Assembly: GCA_958510875.1 (NCBI GenBank)
Contig: OY294068.1
Span: forward strand, 165,983,962-166,047,961
DNA from: Endomychus coccineus
Taxonomy: Eukaryota; Arthropoda; Insecta; Coleoptera; Endomychidae
Length of the DNA stretch: 64,000 nt
Reading direction: 5' to 3'
A program made the position numbers and the translations under genes. Below, piece after piece: positions 10,151-21,420 of the stretch. Position 1 is the stretch's first letter, and every line of letters begins with the position of its first letter. The notes beneath the pieces were generated by a model, which saw only the letters and a list, made by a program, of their open reading frames with translations, ran no database searches and was not told where the DNA came from.

Positions 10151-11367
10151 TAGAGTGTATCCACACTGTGTATTCTTTTATAGTTTACTGGTATTATTCA
10201 TTGATCATGACACTTAGTACAGCGAGGGAAGTACTGGGCAAATTCTTTGCGCAAGGAGATCCCAATCACCCTTTGGTCATTATTTGACTCACCCCTTCCA
10301 CGAACTTGATGAAAACTATATCGAGTATTTAACAGAAAACCCACATTTATTAAAGTGAAACAGAAGACGCTAATATAGATTTACAGAAGATCTAATTAAA
10401 TGGAATCTGTGGACGCAGATTTATTTCCTAATTGTAACTTTTTCGTAAAATACGAGCCCCATCCTAGCCCAGTTGACACACACATAAAATTCGTAGTTTT
10501 GTTGGAATTTTTCTCCAAAGGGCAAAACCAGCCGCTACCATGTAATATATAAGATAAAATATGCTTATCTAGTGGAATTTAGAAGAGATCTGATTGAAAA
10601 TAGTCAATAACAATTATTTCCTTGCATTCCAATAACTAAGTACTGGCACAATAGGACTATAATGACCTCAGTGCAGTGGGGCTCCCCTTAGGATGGAGAA
10701 TCAACCTCACGGAGGAGGGGTTTTAGTCGGTAGGAATCCGGCACACCCGGGGGCACGGGCACCCGAGGCGTGTATGCAAGATTTCCTCTCCTCTACGCAA
10801 AAAAAAGTACTGCCAACTACGAGGTTTAGGGTGACTATAGAAACCATGGAAATGATGATGTTTCAACAATAAAACAGTAAGTAACTACAGTTGTTGTCTA
10901 TAATGGGCAGTGGAGAGGCAATCGATGAAAAAATCAAATGACGAAATTGGAATATTTTCCAGTTTATACAGATAGATTGTTCTGAATATTCCGAAATTGT
11001 ACAAAGGAAACGGTTCAGGTGACCAAAAGCTAAGGTCGGTCTCTATAGTCAAGATCGATCAGTAACGTCCCAAACTTATAGTTCCAGGCAGCTGTTTCGC
11101 TCTTCTCATAGAGGTTCAGGTGACTAAAAGCTGAAATCTTTCTGGTCCAGATCGATCAGTAACGTCACGAACCTATAGTTACGAGCAAGTTATGCAACAT
11201 CACTGGATCTCTGTTGAGAATAGTCATAACCGACCTACAACGTGGTAAAATGACCAAAAAATCTCACGTCATCTATGAATATATGTCCCACTAAGAAATC
11301 AAGTAATAAACCACGTTGACAGATTTCTCGAACTTTACAAAAGTTACATCTTGATTGTCTTATCATC
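10151..11367. other. intergenic DNA with a GC-rich patch
   Basis: No gene was recognised. A strongly GC-rich patch at about 10670-10790 stands out from the AT-rich surroundings (it contains CCTCACGGAGGAGGGG and CACCCGGGGGCACGGGC). It ends near an A run at 10797-10806, which could be the end of an unidentified retroposed sequence. The two segments near 11010-11080 and 11100-11180 share GATCGATCAGTAACGTC, a short local duplication. Confidence 0.45.
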
Positions 11368-11826
11368 TTGATAGTCTTGAGCAATGTTGAATTTCATTCT
11401 TCGATAATAGCCTGGGGTTCAATTTCCGCTAAAGGAGTTGGAAAATTACAATACCTTAACGGCATTGTTAACAAAGACAAATATTTAGTCATTCTAGAGG
11501 TGTTTTTGTACTTCGGAAGAGACCAGGATTTTTGGAAATTTACCTTTCAGCAAGGCTCTGCTGCATGCTGACCATGAAATGGCTTTCAGATCATGAAATT
11601 CAGCTCTCAAACGGGTTTATAGTAGTCCATGCTTTCCGCCTATCGAGACTTTGTGGCATGTGATGGAAAAGAGGTTTCAAGCCAATCCTACCAGGACTGT
11701 GCAAGCATAGGCTCCAGAACATTTTGGGATAATTTCACTCCAGAGGAGTGTCAGGATATGGTCGATAGGTTACCGAAAAGAATTGTAGCAGTCATTAAGA
11801 ATAAAGGTGATGTTATTCAGTTGTAG
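11368..11826 (+). pseudogene. Tc1-like transposase, C-terminal half, degenerate
   Basis: Tc1-type blocks appear in order: SIIAWGSISAKGVGKL, the NGIVNKDKYLVIL block, FQQGSAA (standing where FQQDN is expected, so the second catalytic Asp is lost), and, after frame changes, FTPEECQDMVDRLPKRI ending AVIKNKG. Intact Tc1 transposases cut and paste their element using a DDE-type triad and are about 340 residues long. Here the DNA-binding half and the inverted repeats are missing, and at least two frameshifts separate the blocks. A dead fragment. Confidence 0.8.
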
Positions 11827-12599
11827 ATAAAGCTAGCTACCATCATCTTAGAGGTGAAAATTATACATTTCTGATTTCCCTGTTTTTAGTCCTAATTAGT
11901 TCAAATTGTTGTAATTAGTTTCGTTACATTTTTGCAAAATATGTGCAAAGTGCTATTTTCACAATAGAAATAGATGATATACCTATGCCACTATCAGTTT
12001 GAATGATAGGTAGATCAAATTTTATCGGGTGGGCCAGCTGAAGTTGGACAGAGTTCGTAGAATGGTCGTTCAGTTTTTCCCAATGGCTTAATGGTTCTTC
12101 TATTTGAAATACAATCACCGGCACGAAAAACGGGGCACCTGTATTTTATTTAAAAAAGAATTTTTTTACATTTTGTGATCTTTTATTATTATAATATCTT
12201 GAACACCAAGAAACCAACAGTCTTAGGTCTATTTGGATATTTTTCATACAAAAATCGACAAAAATATAGAAAATCACAAATCACTTGAAAGTGCAATGTA
12301 ATGAGTATCCTTAACTACAATATAATCACGCTACCCCAAACAGTCGTTGTCAAACACAATAACATAAAAAGACATCTTAAAGTTGTTTTGCATTGGTTTG
12401 ACGTCCATGGTACCATCGCTGTAAATTCCGAATCAACGGCTGCTGCTGTTGCGTTCCTTCGAGACGGAAGAAGTGAGAGCGATATGTTCTCCAACAATAT
12501 AAAATATCTAATAGCACTGTGCACAGCAATTTTACACGTTTTTTGGAAGTGGGAACTTATACAGAAGACCTGGAACTGATTCTCAACGACGAACTAACG
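11827..12599. other. unassigned DNA between two Tc1-like relics
   Basis: Overlapping open frames on both strands at 12301-12579 show no family signature. No repeat ends were identified. Confidence 0.4.
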
Positions 12600-13265
12600 C
12601 TCATGATGATCGCTTTATCATCTTATAAAATCTGATAAATCGTCATGCTACAGCTATAATAGATATCAGAAATCAACTCCATCACGTCCGGTTCAAAGTA
12701 AGCAAATGGACAGCTAGACGAAGACTTGTAGAAGGCAGTCTTAACCGTCGCAGACCTGCAACGGGCCCAAAACTTCTCAGACACCATCGTGTTGCGCGAC
12801 TTCATATTGCCAGAACTCAGTGGGATGAAAATAGATGGGGGATGCGTTTTGTTTATCGATGAGTTCAGATTTTGCCTTCGATCTCCAGATGGTCGTGAGA
12901 GAGTATGGCGAAAACCAGGGGGCGTTCTGCGATAGGATAGAGTACACAAAGACGGCTCAGTTATGGTGTAGGCTGGAACTTCTCTGAAGGCTCATGCAGA
13001 ATTTTACATCGTTCCAAGATGCTCCTTAACAGATATTGTCGTCCCTTACACCTGTTTCGTTAAGAATGACTTCATTCTCATGCATAATAGTTCCAGACTT
13101 CACAATAAGAATCATTCAACAATTCTCAAACGATGTACATATTCCTGTTATGGAGTGGCCAGCAGTAAGTCCAGATTAGAATCCAATCGAACATGTTCGG
13201 GAGATGCTTGGGCGAAGAATGCGAAATCGTGTTCCTGCTCCAGGCACGAGGGGCGTTATTAATAT
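12600..13265 (+). pseudogene. Tc1-like transposase, second and different relic
   Basis: Reading across frameshifts gives SKWTARRRLVEGSLNRRRPA, then LLRHHRVARLHIARTQWDEN, RFVYR (degraded from the usual LFTDES), a piece like RSPDGRERVWRK, and near 13160 a stretch resembling WPA-SPD-NPIEHV. These are the HTH-to-catalytic parts of Tc1 transposases in the correct order. The first and third catalytic positions can be located but are mutated or frame-shifted. It differs in wording from the relic at 11368-11826, so two Tc1 lineages died here. Confidence 0.75.
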
Positions 13266-14419
13266 TCATTTTTATGTGCAAATCAACATAATTTTTTCAA
13301 AAACACCATCCTGTTTTTCCGACTTATTATATTAAGTTGTAACAAACATTTTACTCTTTTCAAATATTGAAAATACTTGCAACGTGTTGTTTAGTTTATA
13401 ACTAAGATGAAATGCAGGTTCTCCATTTTTCGAGCCGGTGAGTGAGTATATTTGTAAAATATTAATTTGTAGTTGGTTTAATTTTTTTCCAATTGTTTGG
13501 ATATGTAAATTTGAATACACCTGATTTAAGCCAACTTAGTACTGAAATAATGTGTAAAATGTGTCATATTTATTATGTACTTTCAAATTATTGCGCGATA
13601 TATTCTATGGTTGTAGATAACAATATTTCGTCCTCTGAGTCTGCCTCGCTTGCTTGTGAATCAAACCTATTTCACTCTATCGCGATGGGGTGTTTGTGGT
13701 TAAATTTGCCGAAGTTAATGTTGAAGCTGATTCGAGAGGACTAAATTTAAGCAAGTTAGTCCCTGGTTGTGCGAATAAGCAGGTTTCGCAATGAACAGAG
13801 AGTGGTGAATTTCGTCCGTTGGCGCCAAACAGGTATGATAATGCAAACACACCTGAAATTGTTAGTTCAGTTCTCATCCCGGCGTGGCCTGCTATTCATT
13901 TCTACTATACTTGTCTTTACGGTACATGGAGTACTTTCACAATTTACTTACGACCAAACGAATTCATTGTCATTCGTTTCTTTGAACCTGGCATTATGAT
14001 GTATAGTAAGGCACTTCTCACCTACATATTATACCTGTATCTACATGTTAACTATTTCTAGCAGTATTTATGCAGAACTAATTAAACGAATCCTATACCA
14101 TTGTATTCTTAAACTGGTTGATGACACAATGACCTCATTCAACACAGTCCCATTTAACAATTCATGAAATAATATGATAATTTGATAATCAATATTATCA
14201 AATTATTATCAGTTCATTTAATTTGTTAAATGAGGTTTTGTATTGTGGATTCTGTATTTAGCACTTACAACAATATAACGATCAACATATAGAACGAATA
14301 TACCCCAAAATAAAAAAGTTAAAAGTGCTATTTCTTTTTTTGCTCAAACCAAAAAGAGATTATTGTCTCTATTAGTCTAGGAGCTAGAGCGATATGGTGG
14401 GCCTGAATGAATAAATACA
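13266..14419. other. unassigned AT-rich DNA
   Basis: No supported gene. Short frames at 13493-14061 lack family resemblance and overlap each other. A nested inverted repeat at 14151-14232 is listed separately. Confidence 0.4.
14151..14232. repeat. AT-rich imperfect hairpin (about 40-bp arms)
   Basis: The arms run from CATTTAACAATTCATG outward-in to a perfect core, GATAATTTGATAAT facing ATTATCAAATTATTATC around a 2-3 base centre. They close with CATTTAATTTGTTAAATG. The outer part has small mismatches. It could be a short palindromic MITE or a structured RNA if transcribed. Confidence 0.55.
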
Positions 14420-14610
14420 CCTTGGCAAATACAAAACCCTGTTTGTGCCTTTTGGTTTATATAAAAATGCATTGCCTGAGTTTAACAGTTTATGTTTAAA
14501 ACTAGAAAATGAGTTACAAATTGAAATAAAATTGGCAATGCACACTAAGTATCTCGATATTATAATTGATGCTCGTCTGTAATGGGATTTTCATATAATA
14601 GTCCCTTCAA
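14420..14610 (+). pseudogene. non-LTR reverse transcriptase fragment, upstream piece
   Basis: One frame reads KNALPEFNSLCLKLENEL, then AMHTKYLDIIIDARL, stop, WDFH. This is the post-catalytic region of a jockey/CR1-type reverse transcriptase, aligning with KYLGIIIDRHLRWD of the intact copy at about 36450. It contains a nonsense codon and is cut off at about 14611 by the palindromic insertion. The same protein continues at 15700. Confidence 0.7.
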
Positions 14611-14651
14611 ATTAGACATTTTTCAGAGGAATTTTACCCAAACCTTAGCGA

Positions 14652-15686
14652 GCTATATACGTGTATTTGGACTGGCTGAAGATTATTTTCACCTAGCGCA
14701 CGCATGAGAAAGGGGGTTTTGGAGTAATAGATATACAGGGTGTTCCAGAAAGACTTCCCTTAAATGCAGGGGACGGTAGATTTTGCAAAAAGAATCAGAT
14801 TTTTCATCTAAACTAGGGTTCTATCTTTTTTCGTTTCGGAGATACGTTGTATTTAATTGTTATTTAACGACATTTTGCTGTAGGTCCTGTGCAGCTACTG
14901 ATATTTCGTTGAAATCTGGTACTTGGGGGGCTTCAGTAGATGCCAAATAAGATGGTATAGTTGTTTTAGATTATGCGGTAAAGGGCGCTGGGTGCGCGAC
15001 TTTTCGGCTATTCTTTTTGCCTTAACTTTTTTGAGAATGTTTCTTTTGTTTTCTTCGCACATTTTTCTAGTTAACAATTTTGTTTCAAGCAAATAATGTA
15101 CTCTTGTTGATGGTTCCAAAATCTCACCGTTTTCGAGAAAAACGGTAGTAAGTAAATTTGTTAATGAGTTTTTGTTATGTTCCTTTAAACGCGTTCTTCT
15201 CGAAAACGGTGAAATTTTGAAACCCTCAATAAGAGTACATTATTTGATTGAAATAAAATTGTAAACCAGAAAATTGTGCATAGAAAACAAAAAAATTATT
15301 CTCAAGAAAGTTAAGGCTTAAAGAATCGCCGAAAAGTCGCGCATCCTGCGCCCTCTACCGCATAATCTGGAACTAGCTAAACCATCTTATTCGGCGTCGT
15401 CTGAAACCCACGATTACCAGATTTCAACGAAATATCTTTAACTGCACAGGAGCTACAGCAAAATTTCGTTAAAAAATTTAATTCAACGTATCTCCGAAAC
15501 GAAGGAAGATAGGACCATAGTTTATATGAAAAAACTGATTATTTTTATAAAATCTACCGTCCCCTGCATTTACGGGAGGTTTTTCTGAAACACCCTGTAT
15601 ATATCTATTACTCCAAAACCACTCTTTCTCAAGCGTGCGCTAGGTGAACATAGTCTTCACAGTCCAAGTACACCTAAGTATATTAT
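14652..15686. repeat. about 1.03-kb palindrome (long inverted repeat element)
   Basis: The two arms (about 14652-15130 and 15175-15686) are inverted copies of each other over nearly their whole length. They share blocks such as CACCTAGCGCACGC, TTTTGGAGTAATAGATATA, CGGAGATACGTTG and TCTCAAAAACGGT-type sequence near the centre. Only about 45-60 bp separates them. Inner ends CAGGGTGTTCC (14736) and its inverse (15597) are each next to TA and resemble the CAGGGTGTCC MITE ends. The inverted similarity continues about 80 bp outside them on both sides. It sits inside a non-LTR fragment. Confidence 0.85.
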
Positions 15687-15699
15687 AGGTCGGACTATA

Positions 15700-16268
15700 A
15701 ATTACGTGGTTTAGAAATTGAGGAACATGGTGTATAAATTTAAACATTTAAAAGAAGTTCTAGATTTAAAACATTGGAAAACTTTATATTATTCAGTAGT
15801 AGAATCGCATCTACAGTATGGATTGCTATCTTGGGGTGGCGTGACCAAAAGTCAGATACCCTCATTAGAAATTATACAGAAACGGTTTATTCGTGTATTA
15901 CTTAAAGAATCGTTATATTGTACATCAGATAATTTATTTAAAAATTCAAAACTATTACATATCAGACAGCTTTTTTATTACAAAGTTTTACAGTGAGAGT
16001 ACCTTAAACAAAGATTTACAAATTTAAATTTACATGAACATTATACCAGACATAGAAAATAATATACTGTACAACCTTTTGCAAATAAAACATTTGGACA
16101 GAGATCTTATACCTTTTTCGCTCCTAAATTATTCAATGATTTACCACAAAATATTAATAATTCGAAGTATTTCAGAAGTTTTAAAACTAATCAATTCAAT
16201 TAAATTGTCTCTATACATAGATTCATATTGGGAAAAAACTTTGGCACTCATATTGGTTATTCTTTGAC
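15700..16268 (+). pseudogene. non-LTR reverse transcriptase fragment, downstream piece
   Basis: This continues the protein interrupted at 14611. It reads MVYKFKHLKEVLDLKHWKTL, SHLQYGLLSWGGVTKSQIP, then QKRFIRVLLKES and SKLLHIRQLFYYK. After a frameshift and stop near 15995 it continues FAPKLFNDLPQNINNSKYF. This matches in order the C-terminal region after the reverse-transcriptase palm of jockey/CR1-superclade elements, as in the copy at 36530-37060. The reverse transcriptase catalytic core and endonuclease are absent. Only a 5'-truncated, interrupted relic remains. Confidence 0.8.
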
Positions 16269-16979
16269 ACCAAATTAACGTATTTGACACGGTGCCAAGG
16301 TATTTTGTCGCAATGAACCCGTTTTAGCCGTAAAGTGGTCAAAATGTCCATTTTTGATCCAAATAATGGTCAATTACTCGAAAATGCCTAGATAAAAAAT
16401 CTATTGTTTCCAAATTCAAATCTCAAAATGCTAGAATTCCAAAAAAAGTTCGTGAGGAACATAAAAAGAAACATTGAAATGAGATAATTTTTCCTCCATA
16501 AAATCTTCAATAGTATAAGTATAATAATATGCTTTTTGACATAGGTATGCTTAAAACTTTTTCTAATATGTAGTAAGTGGGTAGTTTCTTATCTCATTTG
16601 GTATCTTACTTAAGATAAGGATTATCGAAAAAGGATTCGTGATTGTATATATCCATGATATGCTGCCAGACTTTCATTTCTTTCATTATTCTAAGAGTGC
16701 GTAGCAATATTTAGCTAGTTCCCCAGCTACTATATTAATATGTGGACCCTTACATGTTCTGGGGTCTATTTCAATTTCAAGAAATGTTAGTGACTGAGAT
16801 GGTATTATCATTTCATAATTAATTACATCAATTTCTTTTATACTTAAAATTTATCATTTGGATTTTACTGATATTTAGTTGTAGCTTATTTGTGCTGAAC
16901 AAATTTTTTAATACAGGTTTATCATAAAGTAAGGGATATATTTCAACTTATTACATATTTTTAACAAATCAAATTAATA
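16269..16979. other. unassigned AT-rich DNA
   Basis: No feature that I can support. Confidence 0.4.
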
Positions 16980-18182
16980 ACCAAAAGTAAATGGAATCTA
17001 GTTGCTTATGTAATGGGATTTTTTATGTCACATTAGCAAATGCTCGATATGATCTCCATTTTGGTGTTGTAAAATTACCAACCGTTCCTCCAAATTGTAT
17101 ACGGCACTATTCAACTTTTCTGGTTGAATTGCATAAATTTGCTCTCTGATACTGTCCTTTAATTCCTCCAGCATTGTTGGCCGTGTTCTAAACACCAACT
17201 TTTTTGAATAACCCCACAGCCACTAATCTGCTGGGTTAAGATCAGGCGATTTTGGTGGCCATGAATTTGCAAAATATCTGCTTATAACAAGATCTTGAAA
17301 AATCGCAGTCAACAATTCTTTAAATGGTTTGTAAGTGCGCGGAGGGGCTTCATCCTGCATAAAAATCATGTTTCCTTCCTGCTCATTTTGCAACTGTGGA
17401 ATTGCATAATCCCTTAACATTTGCAGGTATCGTTCATCACTAACAGCCAATGATGAAATTAACTGTGAAACCGCACCAAACTGTGACTTTTTTGTCATGA
17501 AAGCCTTGCTGAACGAGTAGTAGTTCCACCATTAAGATGAAAATGGGCCTCATCTGTCCATTAAATACGGGATAACCAGTCGGGTTCAATTTCAATCTGA
17601 GCCAATACGTGTAATGAACAATTGTACCTGACAGCAAAAGCTGCATCCTTCAATTCAAACAGCAGTTGCAGTTTATAGGGATACATTTTTAGGATTCTCT
17701 GTACAATTTTCCAAACCCTGGTGTATGGCATTGGTATTCGTTTTAATACCGCATTCACACTACTGATCGCTAGCAGATTAGTATTACGTTACGTTTTTAT
17801 TTTCGTGAAGAACTTCTGTAACTTGAACGTCACTAATCTTAGGTCTTCTTCGGAAGGTTTTTTACGAACCCTGTTCTTTCAAATTTGCTAATCTAATTAC
17901 GATACGCCTTCATTTGGCACGGCCCTGCTCTCAAACCCATTTTCGTACGAAATCTTCGTAATCCAGTACTGTAATTTTTACCGCCTTCATAATAACATTG
18001 CACTAGCCAATTTTTGTTTGCAGATCCATGTTCAAATTGTTACAATTTACATTGAACAATTCTCTAAATTACGATTATTTCGTTTGACACTTTTATCAAT
18101 AGTTGTCACAACAATTCTTTTGTTTTCCATAGATACACTAATATTCAATTATTGAAGCAACTAGATTCTGTTTATTTTTTGC
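16980..18182 (-). mobile_element. complete IS630-like element with TA duplications (1203 bp)
   Basis: About 30-bp inverted ends, sharing GAATCTAGTTGCTT, are each flanked by TA (16978-16979 and 18183-18184). A mutated transposase on the minus strand fills the interior. Size and TA target duplication match the IS630-Tc1-mariner superfamily. Confidence 0.8.
17040..18050 (-). pseudogene. IS630-like DDE transposase, frame-disrupted
   Basis: Read across frameshifts, the N-terminus gives NWLVQCYYEGGKNYSTGLRR with the GPCQMKAYRN block, an HTH region common in insect IS630-like transposases. The middle (17561-17758) covers MPYTRVWKIVQRILKMYPYK. The C-terminal part (17223-17498) has MQDEAPPRTYKPFKELL, then NSWPPKSPDLNPAD and WLWGY in the next frame. 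The second and third catalytic Asp (QD and PAD) are separated by 41 residues, which points to a DD41D-type lineage. Several frameshifts and stops make it inactive, but the element is otherwise full length. Confidence 0.8.
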
Positions 18183-19170
18183 TACTAGTGTAATTTCTTA
18201 AAACCATGTAACAATTTAAAATAGATCCCTTTATCATAACCTCATTTATTTAATGTATCAGTTATTGTTGGTGCGATATCAACTTCCTGATTTACTCGAA
18301 GCACCGCGCCGATATATCATCTTTACACATCTTCATTTGTTTTTAATCATTCGAGTTGTATTTTCGTTTCTCACGAGTAAGGAAAGTTAATGATCTATAG
18401 ATCACAGATCATTAACTTACGAACCACAACATTTTTAGCACCAATGGGTATTGCTTCTTTCTGACACGTTAAAAGAATTGAATTTAATTTCGCAATTTCT
18501 CTCGCATCTTTATCGTGAAGTTATTATCCGTGAAATAAACACATGATTAATATTAATAAATTCTTTGAAATTACCCATGTTGCTCAAGCGAAAATGAACA
18601 CACCAATAACCATAAGATTATTTGCCTATTATAATTATATAGTGTTTCAAGCGGTTCATATCCTGATAATTTATTTTCTATTTATTCATCACTGATGAAT
18701 GCACAATAGAGTTCGTTAAAAGTAATCGCTTACTTCATATTGAAAATTAATATCACTTATTATGCTTGGCCTGTTTCGGATTTCAAAGACATATGAAACG
18801 TTTCCTTTAAGCAATACATCTGACTGGAACTACTCAACAACAAATAATGTAACGAGATACCAATACTTGTAGGTTTAAGGTCATCAAGTCGATGTTATTT
18901 GAATCAATGAAGAAAAAATACCTTCAGCGAAGTGTTTCGCATATGGAAATGTTTTCCAACATTTATTTCATGTATTTTAGTTGGTTTCTGCCATGTTTAT
19001 TATAATATCACTAATATCTCATGTAACAACATCTGACTCTTCATTATTAGTAAAATGTGATAAGTAACAAATAGTTCAGTCATAGGAACAGAAAATAAGC
19101 TCAAATTTTAAACTTTTTCAATAGTGTAATCCAACAAACGCCCACGATAAATGGATAAATACGTCACTAT
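18183..19170. other. unassigned AT-rich DNA with a perfect 13-bp hairpin
   Basis: No gene was recognised. Positions 18384-18396 and 18406-18418 form a perfect 13-bp inverted repeat (AAGTTAATGATCT and its inverse) with a 9-base loop. Confidence 0.5.
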
Positions 19171-20236
19171 CCTCCAAGCGGCTATAACGATATGTGCCTA
19201 ATAGTCCAGGCAAAATAGGAGTTTTGAATCGAACTCTCTTATTTCTGCAAACAAAATATACCAAAGTGTAAGTTTTGGTATTCAAAAACATATGTCACCA
19301 GTCCGGAAGTCATCTGGTGGTGGGAAAATTATTATATATATGAATTTTCCGGCTTTACAACGATAAATTCCATCTCGCTCCGAAACGGTGCACTTTAGCG
19401 AAAAAAGTTTTAAACAAAAGTTGTTGAGCACTCAATTTTCCATGAAATATTAATATCACAATTTCTAATTTTCCACATATTTTCCACGTAGAAAGGGAAA
19501 ACCTTATTATACATTGTAAAAAATCAAAAAGAAATTAAAAATCTGTAAAATTCAAAATTTTTTTCCATGCAGGTGGTATATGTAACATAAATAAATGAGA
19601 AAAAATCAGTTTTTTGTTTTAATGATTATTATTATTATTATTATGATTATTATTATTAATATTATTATTATTACTATTATTATTATTGATATTATCATTA
19701 TTATTATTATATTTTTTTTTAATTCGATTTCCCCATAATTTTCCACTTTTCCGTTGAGATGTTTGAAAAAAGTAATGAAAAAATCAGATTCAGCATCCCA
19801 AAAAAACATATAATTTGATATATTTGAAGCTATTATTATATTGAAAAAAGTTCTTTCACCAATTTCCCACTTTTCCGTTTAATATTAACTTTTTCCCGCA
19901 TAATTGTTGATCGTGTACTAAATATTTTCATTAAAAAGATGAAATTTTTTTATTTCTTTTTGATTTTTTACAATGTATAATATAATTTTGCCTTTATACG
20001 TGTAAAATTGGAAACTATAATATGATCATTTTATGAAAAATTGAATACTGAGCAACTTGTTGTTGTTGTTGCTATTTAACGATTTTCCCACCACCAGTTG
20101 ACTTCCGGACTGGTGACATATGTTTTCGGATACCAAAACCTACATCTTAGTATAATTTGTTTGCAGAAATAAGAGAGTTCGATTATTCCATTAAAAACCT
20201 CCTATTTTGCCTGGTCTATAACAGCGCTTGAAGGTA
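19171..20236. mobile_element. long-TIR non-autonomous element (about 1.07 kb)
   Basis: The outer arms share CCAGGCAAAATAGGAG, TCGAACTCTCTTATTTCTGC and CACCAGTCCGGAAGTCA in inverted order. Inner blocks such as ACATTGTAAAAAATCAAAAA also pair (19510 with 19980). TA is present next to both outer ends. The arms are about 370 bp with indels. The centre holds an ATT-type microsatellite at 19620-19710. No transposase is present. The superfamily is not established; TA ends suggest Tc1/mariner-like mobilisation. Confidence 0.75.
19620..19710. repeat. ATT microsatellite
   Basis: Imperfect run of ATT units with occasional GATT and CTATT variants. It lies in the centre of the long-TIR element. Confidence 0.9.
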
Positions 20237-20240
20237 TAAC

Positions 20241-20829
20241 ACAAACCCACATCAGCATTTATGCACAGACAGCAAAGCAGGTCTCGCAGCGCTGGGTAGC
20301 ATAAAAATAACATCAAAGCTCGAATGAGAGTGCATTAACACGCTAAACAACCTTAGCGGAGACGAAAATAAACTCACCCTATTTTGAATGCCCAACCACT
20401 CTGGAAAAAGGAGGAAACGTAATAGCTGATGAGCTTGCAAGAATTTTCTGTCGAACGGCTCTTTACCAAGTGAGGTCTTTCCCTATGCCTATAACCTCCA
20501 AACCTTCGAGAGGAGTTCGAATGCCTATCCCTTCTTGTAACATTCCACCACGGGCTCACACGATGTTCTATGAACATTATAGGCTTTCCTCTCGTGTAGT
20601 CAAGATATAGAAAAAAAACTGCTGTTACAGATACTAACAAACCATTCACCATTTAATCACCTGAGCGATTCACCCTTATGCAGGTGGTGATAAGACAACG
20701 CACATTCTGTGCAGATGTGTAACACTGAACCCCCAAGACACAGAGCTGTGAGACACTGGCATAAAGGCATAAAGGAATCTTACAGGCTCCCCCACCTCCC
20801 TTTAATAATAGTAATAATAATTGATCCAA
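20241..20829 (+). pseudogene. RNase H domain and 3' tail of a non-LTR retrotransposon
   Basis: Across frames the sequence gives an SIYAQTAK-like piece (from the usual IYTDSKAAL), KITSK, INTLNNLSGDENKLTL and then GKEGNVIADELAR. These are recognisable RNase H motifs with the DELA aspartate. A C-terminal Cys/His part follows (SDSPLCRWC, HILCRC). The fragment ends with a TAATAATAG-type tail at about 20808-20829, as expected for a non-LTR 3' end. It is unrelated to the minus-strand fragment immediately following. 5' truncated and frame-disrupted. Confidence 0.7.
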
Positions 20830-20879
20830 CAATTGTATATTATGACGTTCGTAGAACGTAGTGTGGGCCAGCGGTAGAA

Positions 20880-21400
20880 TATTGGGAGAAAAGATAGGCA
20901 TTGAAATTATCCTTGGATGTTTGGATGTATGGTTATCAGGAAAGGCCTCACTAGGCAAAGAGTTGTACAGCGAAAATATGTTTGGTAGAAAGAAATTCTC
21001 CATGTCTCGAGCTTGACAATGAAGTGAACATTGGATAACCAGCTTGTTCGTCTAGAAATTTCTCGTGGTAGGTAGCAAAAAATGTCTGTTAGGAAGAAGT
21101 TTGGCAGGTGTCGAGCCCGATAATGAAGTGAACCAGCTTTCATCTAGAAATATCTCGCGGTGAAAGCACCGACCATGGAAATATAGAGAAGGGAGAGATC
21201 GCTCACATGTCTATGATGTTATAGAGAGACTAATGAGTTCGTATGAAACGATTAGCTCCCTCCTGAATAGAATCTAATAAGGACATGTAAGCGTTTGTTC
21301 GGGAGCTGAAACAGTATAGGATAGCTCGAATTTGTGCTTTGTAGAAGCTGCTGGGATGTAAAGTAGCGCAAAAGCAATTTAATGAATTCGGATTTATCTC
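20880..21400 (-). pseudogene. non-LTR reverse transcriptase C-terminal fragment
   Basis: On the minus strand, pieces read SLLYISMVGAFTARYF (expected YRYYHGxCSxEL), then ARHLPNFFLTDIF, VKLETWRISFYQTYF and NFFLPNIFSLYNSLPSEAFP. The last block is the FFPRTSxLWNSLP motif typical of the extreme C-terminus of many insect non-LTR ORF2 proteins. Internal partial duplication is likely: the RTSWLSNVHFIVKLETW part and the AGSLHYRARHLPNFFLTDIF part are variants of one segment. No catalytic core is present. Inactive. Confidence 0.6.
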
Positions 21401-21420
21401 CAGCTCTCCCTTATTCACAT

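Noticed and set aside
20653..21003. Minus-strand 116-codon frame treated as one gene
   Set aside because: Its first part is reverse transcriptase-like, but the later part is the antisense of the plus-strand RNase H tail and its TAATAATAG run.
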